Shown here in pieces: positions 1 through 6,539 of a stretch of 10,994 nt of DNA; positions within the stretch are counted from its first letter, which is position 1; each line of letters opens with the position of its first letter. The notes beneath the pieces were generated by a model that was not told where the DNA came from, did not search any database, and saw only the letters and a program-made list of their open reading frames with translations. The stretch is from CAZFLD01 sp964519835. GTDB lineage: Bacteria > Spirochaetota > Spirochaetia > DSM-27196 > CAZFLD01. Where the stretch lies: contig CAZFLD010000108.1 in NCBI GenBank assembly GCA_964519835.1, forward strand, positions 1 to 10,994, in the 5' to 3' direction. The position numbers and the translations under genes are program-made.

Positions 1-774
1 CGGGTGGTACGGCAGGAGATCGACCCCCTCGATGCAGCCGTAGCGTTCCGCCCAGTCCGCGATTCCGTCGAGGTGGTCCGCGCGGGCGTTGAGGTCGGGA
101 ACGAGCGGGCAGCGGAGAAGCGCCTTCGCCCCCGCGGCGTCAAGCGCCGCAAGACTCGCCAGAACGCCCTCGATCGGCATGCCGGTCGCGTACCGGTGGC
201 GGGCGGGGTCGGTCTCCTTGCAGTCGAAGAGAAAAAGGTCCACGAGCGTCGCGATTTCGGTGTAGCGTGCGGCCGCGCCGTATCCCGAGGTCTCCACGCA
301 GGTGTGGACGCCGTGGGCCCGCGCCGCTTCGAGAAGCGCCTTCGCGAACGCGAACTGCGCCATCGGCTCCCCGCCGGAGAGCGTCATCCCCCCGCCCGAG
401 GTCTCGTAGAACGGCTGGTCGCGGAGGACGTCGGACATCACCGCCTCGACGTCGGTTTTCCGGCCGACCGTCTCGAGCGCGCCGGTCGGGCACGCCTCCA
501 CGCACGCGCCGCACCGCGTGCAGGCCGCCCGGTGGAACGTGTGCGCCCCGCCGGCGACGGCGTGGCATCCTTCCGGGCAGGCCGCGACGCAGGCCCCGCA
601 CACGATGCAGGTCGCGGGGGTGTAGCCGATCTCGGGGGCGAAGTCCTGCGACTCCGGGTTGTGGCACCAGAGGCACCAAAGCGGGCACCCCTTGAGGAAG
701 ACGATGGTCCGGATCCCTGGCCCATCGTGGAGCGAAAACTTCTGGATGTCGAAGACGATGCCCTCGGCGGTCAT
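1..774 (-). CDS. Glycyl radical enzyme activating protein (radical SAM), 3' end outside window
   Basis: This enzyme would use S-adenosylmethionine and a [4Fe-4S] cluster to place the glycyl radical on the enzyme encoded just upstream. The reading frame is open for 258 codons from the ATG at 774 to the window edge, so the C-terminus is missing. The radical-SAM motif C-x3-C-x2-C is Cys30, Cys34 and Cys37 (CPLWCLWC). Two ferredoxin-like cluster motifs follow, CIVCGACVAACP (Cys56-66) and CTRCGACVEACP (Cys85-95); this insert is typical of activases of non-pyruvate formate-lyase glycyl radical enzymes. The SAM-binding SGGEP motif is at residues 133-137. The start is supported by an AAGGA-like ribosome site about 11 bases upstream and by the usual N-terminal pattern F-S-x-H-D-G-P-G-I-R. 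It lies 32 bp downstream of the radical enzyme gene, almost certainly in the same transcript. Confidence 0.95.
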   Translation of the reverse strand, partial: MTAEGIVFDIQKFSLHDGPGIRTIVFLKGCPLWCLWCHNPESQDFAPEIGYTPATCIVCGACVAACPEGCHAVAGGAHTFHRAACTRCGACVEACPTGALETVGRKTDVEAVMSDVLRDQPFYETSGGGMTLSGGEPMAQFAFAKALLEAARAHGVHTCVETSGYGAAARYTEIATLVDLFLFDCKETDPARHRYATGMPIEGVLASLAALDAAGAKALLRCPLVPDLNARADHLDGIADWAERYGCIEGVDLLPYHP

Positions 775-806
775 GATCGGCGCAATCCTTGTGGCGGAGC
801 GGCGCG

Positions 807-3038
807 TCAGTGATCCCGGTTCTGCTCCGTACGTACGATGATCATGTCCTGCCACTCCCTTGTCAAGGTCGCGAACCGCGCCGACCACCCCGAGATCCGC
901 ACCGCGAGGTTCGGATACTTCTCCGGATGCGCCTGCGCGTCGCGGAGGAGGTCGGTGTCGACGACGTCGATCTGCAGGAAAATCCCGCCGAGCCGGACAA
1001 AGCTCCGCATCAGCCCGGCCAGCGCCCGGATCCCGGTCTCGCCGCGGACGCTGCCCGGAGCGATCTTGAGGTCGAGCGCGGTCCCGCACGGGAGCTTCCG
1101 GAGGTCGACGGCGCAGTGCGAGCGGATCACCGCCGTGGGGCCGCGGCGGTCCGTGCCGGGCGAGGGGGAGAAGTTGCCCGCCAGCACGTCGCCGCGCTTC
1201 GTCCCCGCCGCCGAGGCGGTGCGGTGCGGGAGGTACTGCGAACCTTCCCGCCCGAAGGTGCTGATTCCCGCGGGGCGCAGGACGCCGTGGCGCTCGCGCT
1301 CCGCCCCGACGAGGTCGGCGTAGTCCTCGAAGACCCGCTTCAACATCGCGTCGGCGTCGGCATCGTCGTTGCCGTAGAAGCCGAATTGGCGGCGGATGCG
1401 GCGGCGGAGCGCCTCGTGCCCCGCCCAGTCGTCGCGGAGGATCCCGATCAGCGCCGGCAGCGTAAACGCCTGTTCCTCGTAGACCAGGCGCCGGATCGCG
1501 AGCAGGGCGTTGGCGACGTCGGGCAGGCCTCCGGCGTGGGGCGAGCGCACGGTGTAGAGCGGCCCGCCGTCGAGATAGCTCCGGCCCGTTTCGACGCAGC
1601 CCTCGACGAGGAGCGAGAGCAGGGGGCACGGCTGATCGCTGAACGGCGTGCAATCCAGCAATTCGTCCACGGTCCGGGCCAGGCGCGCGCGGAAGTCCGC
1701 GTACAGCGACTCGAAATCCGGGAACGCCGCGCCCGCGCCGTCTCCCGGCACAAGCGACCGCAAATCGCTGCATTCCGGCTTTTCCGTGCGGGCGACCGGC
1801 GCCGCCTCCGTAAGCCCCAGCGTCTCCTGGAGCAGAAGCAGCGTGTCGAACGGCTGGTATCCGAACGCGGTCTTCCCGGGGATCAGGATTTCCCAGCACC
1901 CGTCGTTGGCGTAGTTGCGCGCTTCCGCGAGCGGATAGCCGAACCGGACCAGATTCGGGATGATCCGGTCGTCGTTGTAGACCGCGAGAGTCCCCCCGCC
2001 CAGACGCTGAATCGCGGCGATCCGCTCCAGGAGCCGGTCCGGGGTGTGCGCGTCGATCCGCACCGCGATGGGGAAGTCGCTAATGTGGAGTTCCTCCACC
2101 ACGTCGAGGACGAGGTCGGTCACCGCGTTGGCGACCGGGCGGCCCGCTTCGTCCACGCCGGCGAGTACGATGTTCTGGTAGAACTGCGCGTCGCCGCTGC
2201 CGCGGCCTTCGGCGGTGATCCACTCGCACCCCTTGATCCAGAAGTGCGCCAGCAGTTCCCGCGCCTCGTCGAGGTCGATCCGCCCCACCGCGCGGTCCCG
2301 CTCGAGCAGCGGCCCGAGCATCTTGTCGATCCGGCCGATCCCGCTCCAGTTGCCGCAGAGGCGCTGGAAGTCCCAGAGCAGCCAGAGCGCCTGCACGCCC
2401 TCGCGGAAGGTCGCCGGCGGTTCTTCCGGGACGCGGCGCGCCCCGTCCAGCACCGTCTTCCAGTGCGCGTTTTCGGCTCCGCCGGAGTCGGCGATCCGCT
2501 CCTCGAGCCGCGCGACGTACCGCCCGTGCCAGATCCCGGCCGCGGCGATACAGATTCGCATCGATTCGAGCAGATCGACGCCATTCCCGTCCAGACCGCC
2601 CCGCGTGAGGCGGTCGTCGATCTCCGCCCGCAGGCCCCGATACCCGATCCGCATCGCCTTATCGAAATCAATGGTGGTATGGCTGATCGACCGGTGGGAC
2701 GTGAGCGGGATCACATGCGCCATCGCCGCCCGAAGCGTCGCCGCCCCGACCAGCTTCTCGCCGGGCAGTATCCGGAGCGGCGCATGCGCCGCGATGGTCC
2801 GGATCGCTTCGGCCACCTCCCGGTTCGGTGTCGGATTGTGGGCGAGACATGCCGGATCGAGCCCGAAATCCGCCTCCCGGATGGTCCGCCCCACGGCCCC
2901 GGAAAGGTATTGCGCCGCCAAGGCCCGCGTCGCCGGCGCGAGCCGCGTCTCGGCCCGGTACTGGGTAGTCACGCCGAAGCCGGTCGAATCGAGCTGTTTC
3001 TGAACGGGATCGGTCAGGACGGGCGCTTCGGCAGTCAT
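807..3038 (-). CDS. Glycyl radical enzyme (pyruvate formate-lyase superfamily), substrate unknown
   Basis: The 743-residue protein belongs to the pyruvate formate-lyase / glycyl radical superfamily. The catalytic loop is NDGCWE, giving thiyl Cys381 and Glu383. The C-x-E arrangement is that of the dehydratase, lyase and decarboxylase subfamilies; pyruvate formate-lyase itself has two adjacent cysteines. The C-terminal glycyl-radical loop reads VRISGWSARF, with the radical Gly717 26 residues from the end. Most described family members carry Tyr or Phe after this glycine, so the Trp is unusual. Length is slightly below the 780-850 residues common in the family. The ATG at 3038 is preceded by no clear Shine-Dalgarno site but by a good promoter. 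The neighbouring activase gene confirms the assignment. No shell-protein, transporter or substrate-specific gene is in the window, so the substrate cannot be inferred. GC content is high and there is no lesion. Confidence 0.93.
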   Translation of the reverse strand: MTAEAPVLTDPVQKQLDSTGFGVTTQYRAETRLAPATRALAAQYLSGAVGRTIREADFGLDPACLAHNPTPNREVAEAIRTIAAHAPLRILPGEKLVGAATLRAAMAHVIPLTSHRSISHTTIDFDKAMRIGYRGLRAEIDDRLTRGGLDGNGVDLLESMRICIAAAGIWHGRYVARLEERIADSGGAENAHWKTVLDGARRVPEEPPATFREGVQALWLLWDFQRLCGNWSGIGRIDKMLGPLLERDRAVGRIDLDEARELLAHFWIKGCEWITAEGRGSGDAQFYQNIVLAGVDEAGRPVANAVTDLVLDVVEELHISDFPIAVRIDAHTPDRLLERIAAIQRLGGGTLAVYNDDRIIPNLVRFGYPLAEARNYANDGCWEILIPGKTAFGYQPFDTLLLLQETLGLTEAAPVARTEKPECSDLRSLVPGDGAGAAFPDFESLYADFRARLARTVDELLDCTPFSDQPCPLLSLLVEGCVETGRSYLDGGPLYTVRSPHAGGLPDVANALLAIRRLVYEEQAFTLPALIGILRDDWAGHEALRRRIRRQFGFYGNDDADADAMLKRVFEDYADLVGAERERHGVLRPAGISTFGREGSQYLPHRTASAAGTKRGDVLAGNFSPSPGTDRRGPTAVIRSHCAVDLRKLPCGTALDLKIAPGSVRGETGIRALAGLMRSFVRLGGIFLQIDVVDTDLLRDAQAHPEKYPNLAVRISGWSARFATLTREWQDMIIVRTEQNRDH

Positions 3039-3044
3039 GGCTTT

Positions 3045-3058
3045 TAATATTGATATTA
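3045..3058. promoter_or_regulatory. AT-rich palindrome over the -10 box (candidate operator)
   Basis: TAATAT-TG-ATATTA is a perfect 6+6 inverted repeat with a two-base centre, 7 bases upstream of the radical enzyme start codon and overlapping its proposed -10 box. That position would suit a repressor site. It does not match the FNR site (TTGAT-N4-ATCAA). The function is inferred from position and symmetry only. Confidence 0.35.
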
Positions 3059-3081
3059 GGAAAAGTTATCCGCAAGCGCAA
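3053..3081 (-). promoter_or_regulatory. Candidate sigma70-type promoter of the glycyl radical operon
   Basis: On the minus strand TTGCGC (3081-3076) is followed after 17 bases by TAATAT (3058-3053), close to a -35/-10 consensus. The start codon at 3038 is only 14 bases beyond the -10 box, so the leader would be only a few bases long, in keeping with the lack of a Shine-Dalgarno site. The block is notably AT-rich against its surroundings. No experimental support. Confidence 0.45.
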
Positions 3082-3293
3082 CCGCGAAACGGCCACCAGT
3101 TCTCATTTTGGCCGATTTGTGTGGATCGGAGCAGGTTGGCATGGCGAGACGGATTGAGTGGCATGGAAGCTTCAAACGCTTGAACGGGGCGGGCTGACTC
3201 GTCGGGCGGAGGTTGCTATCGATTTTCTGAGATTCAGAAGCTATGAACGGAACGAGAACGATCTACCGATTGACCCGGTAGCCAACGGACACA
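3059..3293. other. Intergenic stretch, no gene recognised
   Basis: Apart from the -35 region of the operon promoter, this stretch between the radical enzyme operon and the insertion sequence contains no supported gene. A small hairpin, TTCTGA-GAT-TCAGAA (3225-3239), is not followed by a T-run on either strand. This is where ordinary metabolic DNA gives way to accessory DNA. Confidence 0.5.
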
Positions 3294-4633
3294 AAGCAGC
3301 CGGCGTTGGCGACCGTGCTACCCACCGGGGTCTTCGAGATCCAGGCCGTTGAGCATGAACATCATCAGGGCTTCCCAGCTCTCGAAGAGCATATATTGCG
3401 TGAGCGCTGTTACATCGTTGAAGAATCGATCTCGCCTGGGTAGCGTCTTGCGAATCAGCTGGTAGCGCTGATCGTAGAGTTCGAGCATCGTGTGAAACAG
3501 GAACGCCAACAGGTTCAGGCTCAGCAGCAGGTTCGATAGATTCTTCTTCCCGTGCCCGTCCGGCGTCGGTGTAGGCGGCAACGTTGTGGCGGGTCAATTC
3601 GTGATTGGTGGCAAACACGTGTCGAGCCCGCTGCTTCCCATCGGCATCGAGAATGACCAGCTCCATCCAGTTCACCCGAAGCGCATCATCACCGTCCTTA
3701 ATCGGCACACCGTTGGCGAACCGGTAGCGCCAGGTTGTGTGCTTCTTCCCGTCCCACTGCTTCCGGATGTGTTCGTTGAGATCGAGCTTCGCGTCGGCCT
3801 GCTCGATCCATTCGGCCAAGTATTTGTGAGAAGTGTATTTACAGGTGAGGATGAAGTTGTAGTCATGCTCGAGCAACAGCTCACACATCGGTTGGTTGCA
3901 GTACAGGTCGTCGCCGAGAATCGTCACGCCGTGCTCGACGTAGGAGAGCCCGGCACCGCGCAGCCATCGCTTGCCGGCCGCGTTCTCGCAGTCCTGCTTC
4001 GTCTGCCCGTCCTGCGGCTCGATGAACTGCGGTTCAAGCGAGATCACTCGACTGCTACCGGGTGAGACGATCACCGGGGTGACCGCGCTGTGATAGTAGG
4101 TGGTGCGCCCATCGCGGTGGCTCTGGGTGTTGCACTGCTCGCAGTGCACCGACTCTGAGTTGTGAAACCATACCCCCTCAAGGGCGACAAGGAGCGTGCC
4201 GTCGGAGCACCGCAATTCATCGAGGGCCTTGCGTTGCTCAAGCGCCTTGAAGACCTTCCTGAACACCGGCTGCACCAGTGAGGCATTTACCGGATCGAGT
4301 AATAAGCGAATGTGGTTATCGGTCGGGATGTCGTTGACGCCGAAGATCGTACCGGCGTTATTCTTGCCCTTGCTCTGCTGCATCGATCGCTGGTGGGCGA
4401 GGAACGACGGGCTTTGGGTGAAGAACACCGAGAACGCGGCCAAGGCTGCATCGCGAATCTCATAGCGAGTATTGCTCCCGGTTCGCAGATCGGGAAACTC
4501 GCTGATCGCCGCTTCGAGGTAGCTCATCAATGTCGGCAGATCAACGCCGCCACCGCCCATCGGTAGCAGTATGGCAAACTTGAAAGCTAGTGTCTAGTGT
4601 GGAGATATTGGAGTTTATAGCCTAGGGCTGCTT
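3294..4633. mobile_element. Insertion sequence remnant with DDE transposase
   Basis: The element is defined mainly by its transposase gene (3318-4560, minus). Possible ends are the inverted 8-mers AAGCAGCC at 3294-3301 and its complement GGCTGCTT at 4626-4633, which would give a 1340-bp element. The match is short and I see no clear target-site duplication, so these ends are tentative. Support for the right end comes from the neighbouring zinc-ribbon reading frame, which is open only from about 4626 and lacks its N-terminus, as expected if the element interrupted it. The transposase resembles a family often annotated ISNCY-type; that label is from memory and was not searched. Confidence 0.6.
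3318..4560 (-). pseudogene. DDE transposase, frameshifted by an internal deletion
   Basis: Translation from the ATG at 4560 gives a recognisable transposase up to residue 337 (…TDAGRAR). It then loses the family pattern, which resumes in another frame at HGKKNLSNLLLSLN and continues to the stop at 3318-3320. The switch is at about 3548-3556, in the repeated string GGCACGGG. In relatives as I remember them, about 20 residues (W-K-I-E-N-E-N-N-N… to F-G) lie between GRAR and HGKK. Here they are absent, which suggests a deletion between short homologies that removed the probable third catalytic acid. The second acidic site is kept (GDDLYC, Asp217/Asp218). The first site reads LVALEG, with Glu128 where I would expect Asp. 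A zinc-type pair CEQC is at residues 140-143. No Shine-Dalgarno site precedes the start. The protein is almost certainly inactive. Confidence 0.85.
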
Positions 4634-5297
4634 CCCGTCACTCGGCCATAATAAGAATCGCTACACCGAGAGTCTCAGCACGGCTTGTCCCCTGTGCGGA
4701 ACCGTCCATACCGGGCGGATTCATTATTGTGTGAAGCGGAAGTACCGTGACCGGGAAAGCGGAGAGAGTATCACGATCATCATTCCGGTGATTATCTGTC
4801 TGATCGCACGCGCAAGGGCCAAGCAATACACAAAACGGCTGTTGCCCAACTCTCTTACATCCCACACCGTGATCCGGCTGGACCATCTTCTGGGAGCTGC
4901 CAATCTTCCGGAGACTGCTCGGACAGAGGCTGCCGTCTGCGATCTCCTGGGCTGTCTTGATCCTCGCACCACACGGTATCAGATGCGCCGTCTGACCCCC
5001 GCGATCCAGGCGGTTTCCCTGGAGCTTGCCCGGCGACGAGCGGCAATTCACGAATTGGGAGAGCTACCGGAGCGCAGCCCGGAGACGCCGTCCGGAGAAC
5101 GGCTTGTGATCTTGTTCGAGGGGCTCCCTATCCCGGGCTTCTTGAATACTGGATTGAATCGACCCTTCGAATCGTCTCAATCCCACGTGTTATCGCGTGC
5201 TACTATCTCTGTTACGACCGAACTCCGTCGCGATCCCGTAGACGGCCTCTGGGTTGTGGTCGGCGATCATGGTATTGACGTTGTATACGTTATGTGA
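4634..5297 (+). pseudogene. 5'-truncated zinc-ribbon protein of unknown function
   Basis: The frame is open from the insertion-sequence edge to the TGA at 5295-5297. It has no ATG near the beginning; a GTG at 4731 would give 188 residues but would cut off a cysteine cluster encoded upstream of it (CPLCGTVHTGRIHYC, 4686-4730). Because this CxxC zinc ribbon looks like genuine coding sequence, I take the gene to have lost its start when the insertion sequence entered. The following region is a helical segment rich in Arg and Leu (IPVIICLIARARAKQ; LELARRRAAIHELGELP). It faintly recalls the zinc-ribbon DUF6431-like proteins that accompany some transposases, but I cannot confirm this. The last 70 residues show no recognisable motif and may be decayed. 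It might instead be a complete short gene starting at GTG 4731. Confidence 0.45.
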
Positions 5298-5304
5298 TTG
5301 TATA
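5275..5304 (+). promoter_or_regulatory. Candidate promoter of the toxin-antitoxin pair
   Basis: TTGACG (5275-5280) is followed after 18 bases by TGTATA (5299-5304), in an AT-rich stretch that also contains the palindrome GTATAC. It lies immediately in front of the toxin GTG start at 5309, so transcripts would be nearly leaderless. TA operons are normally repressed by their own antitoxin at such a site. The boxes are imperfect and the call rests on position. Confidence 0.3.
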
Positions 5305-5308
5305 GGCT

Positions 5309-5575
5309 GTGGTTCGATGGAACGAGACAAAAAACCAACAACCGCAGGAGCGTCGTGGAATTTCGTTCGACCGAATCGCGGAACTCTATGAGAAGGAGGA
5401 GTTCGAGGCGATTGTGAAGCACGAGACACGGTCCAACCAGCAGATCTTGGTAGTCAAGATCGACGGCTACTGTTGGGCAGTCCCGTTTGTCATCGAAGAA
5501 GACGGACCGACGATCTTCTTCAAGACGGCGCATCCGAGTCGGGAACTCCACAAACGTTACCGAGGAGAAGAATGA
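5309..5575 (+). CDS. BrnT-like toxin of a type II toxin-antitoxin pair
   Basis: The 88-residue protein has the layout of the BrnT/RelE-like ribonuclease toxins: an N-terminal W-N-E-x-K-N segment, E-R-R-G-I-S-F-D at residues 15-22, a central beta strand (ILVVKIDGYCWAVPFV), and a C-terminal basic tail (PSRELHKRYRGEE). Such toxins cleave mRNA during translation stress and are neutralised by the neighbouring gene. Size fits the family. The start is a GTG at 5309, chosen because the VRWNETKN segment directly follows it; only a weak purine run precedes it. It overlaps the antitoxin by ATGA (5572-5575), so the two are translationally coupled. It is close to BrnT in pattern but may belong to a sister family with the same fold. 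No lesion seen. Confidence 0.72.
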   Translation: MVRWNETKNQQPQERRGISFDRIAELYEKEEFEAIVKHETRSNQQILVVKIDGYCWAVPFVIEEDGPTIFFKTAHPSRELHKRYRGEE

Positions 5576-5883
5576 AGGATATATTTGAACTCGATGAAGA
5601 AGAACAGCAGATAGAGGATGAGATCGATCAGTATGTCCCGGCAGATGCTGAGACCGAAGCCAAGGTTCGATTGATTGCGCAAGAGAGCAAGAAACGTAAG
5701 AACGTGAACATTAGAATCTCGCAGCGAGACCTATCGCAGATACGAGATCGGGCGTCACGCGAAGGGGTCCCGTATCAGACGCTGATCGCGAGCGTGTTAC
5801 ACAAGTACGTAACCGACCAACTTTACGATGAACGGGAGATTCGGAAGACGCTTGATCTGATCGGATCGAGCGGACCGAAGTAA
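5572..5883 (+). CDS. Antitoxin, CopG/BrnA-like
   Basis: The 103-residue protein begins with an acidic helix (ELDEEEQQIEDEID), the kind of flexible segment that covers a toxin. The C-terminal half is a ribbon-helix-helix-like DNA-binding region: NVNIRISQRDLSQIRDRA, then EGVPYQTLIASVLHKYV. The 'R-I-S-x-x-D-L-x-x-I… G-x-P-Y-Q-T-L-I-x-S-x-L-H-K-Y' pattern is that of CopG-type antitoxins. It should bind the toxin and repress the shared promoter. The ATG overlaps the toxin stop codon, and GAGGAG (5562-5567) lies 4 bases upstream. The toxin-first order is that of brnTA-type operons. The gene appears intact. Confidence 0.8.
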   Translation: MKDIFELDEEEQQIEDEIDQYVPADAETEAKVRLIAQESKKRKNVNIRISQRDLSQIRDRASREGVPYQTLIASVLHKYVTDQLYDEREIRKTLDLIGSSGPK

Positions 5884-5932
5884 GCTATCTCTCACCGTCA
5901 CCGGTAGGAGTCTATTGGGGTCCGCCGCCAAG

Positions 5933-5955
5933 GGACCAACCGTCGACGTTGGTCC
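5933..5955. repeat. Inverted repeat GGACCAAC-N7-GTTGGTCC
   Basis: Two perfect 8-base arms flank a 7-base centre (CGTCGAC). It lies 50 bp after the antitoxin stop and at the start of the recombinase remnant. A third partial copy, TTGGGGTCC, is just upstream (5915-5923). There is no T-run to suggest an intrinsic terminator. It could be a recombinase site, a weak terminator of the TA transcript, or chance within coding DNA. Confidence 0.4.
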
Positions 5956-6416
5956 GGCGACACGGGAGTCGTATCTGCGTTTGGTACGACAAGTGGCCGA
6001 CTACCCGCAAAAAGAGCCGGAGAAGGCTGAGGAGGAGGAGCTTGAGCGCTACCTGCTGTACCGTCGAAACGAGAGCCGGTGGAAGCCGGCGACGCTTCGG
6101 CTGTGTTAGGCCGGCATCAAGTTCTACGTCCGCACCGTCCTGGACCCGATGTGGAAGCTCTTCTCTATTCTTCACGCCGAAGACCAGCGCCCGCTCTCGG
6201 CAGGGTAGCCAATAGCGGCCACGAAGGCGACAACCGCGATGAACCGCGCAAGCGTCCAGGGAGCGTTCCTTCGCACTCGCAAAGCCGCCGGCGTCACCAG
6301 AGCCCACGTGTCAATCCACGCCCTTCGCCACAGCTACGCCACGCATCTGCTGGAGGCGGGTCTCAGCATCCGCTTCATGCCCCGGGCCCTCGGTCACGGG
6401 CGGCTCGAGACGACCA

Positions 6417-6447
6417 AGCGCTATTATGTGCTGCAGCACATAGCGCT
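6417..6447. repeat. Long palindrome inside the recombinase remnant
   Basis: TATGTGCTG-CAGCACATA (6425-6442) is a perfect 18-base palindrome. It extends with AGCGC (6417-6421) and GCGCT (6443-6447) across a 3-base bulge, giving 14 paired bases per arm. It sits exactly where the recombinase coding pattern changes frame, so it may be a small insertion, the product of a rearrangement, or chance. Confidence 0.5.
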
Positions 6448-6539
6448 ATCTGAAGATCGAAATCGGCGACCTCAAGGCCATGCACGCCCGGTTTCATCCG
6501 CGGGAGACGGGAGCTTAGCCCGAGGGCCGAACCGGACGT

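Larger units (their letters stand above)
5915..6518 (+). pseudogene. Tyrosine recombinase/integrase remnant (XerC/D-like)
   Basis: The N-terminal SAM-like core-binding domain is visible as ATRESYLRLVRQVADY and EEEELERYLLY, followed by an in-frame TAG (6107-6109). The same frame then continues with the expected G-I-K-F-Y-V-R-T-V-L segment to a stop near 6205. The middle of the catalytic domain, including the first catalytic Arg, is missing. The C-terminal part restarts in another frame at 6239 with MNRASVQGAF, HALRHSYATHLLEAG (His and Arg of the H-x-x-R box), LGHGRLETTKRYYVL (LGH box and the tyrosine region). After about 6445 the family pattern moves to a third frame (IGDLKAMHARFHPRE) ending at TAG 6516-6518. 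So there are at least one nonsense change, one large internal deletion and two frame changes. Such recombinases often travel with IS91-like elements or integrative islands; no partner is seen here. Confidence 0.8.

Noticed and set aside
4..813. Long plus-strand open frame of 269 codons
   Set aside because: It is antisense to the activase, which has clear iron-sulfur motifs. GC-rich genes commonly leave long open antisense frames, and this one is Arg-rich without motifs.
789..3047. Plus-strand open frame of 752 codons
   Set aside because: It mirrors the glycyl radical enzyme. The minus-strand product has the catalytic Cys and Gly loops, while this product is low-complexity Arg, Pro and Ala with no family pattern.
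3586..4065. Plus-strand frame of 159 codons
   Set aside because: It is the shadow of the transposase on the other strand.
4587..4600. Tandem CTAGTGT-CTAGTGT next to the transposase start
   Set aside because: Only two 7-base copies; nothing links it to transposition or regulation.
4638..5051. Minus-strand frame of 137 codons opposite the zinc-ribbon remnant
   Set aside because: No motif or ribosome site; the plus strand has a CxxC cluster and coherent coding.
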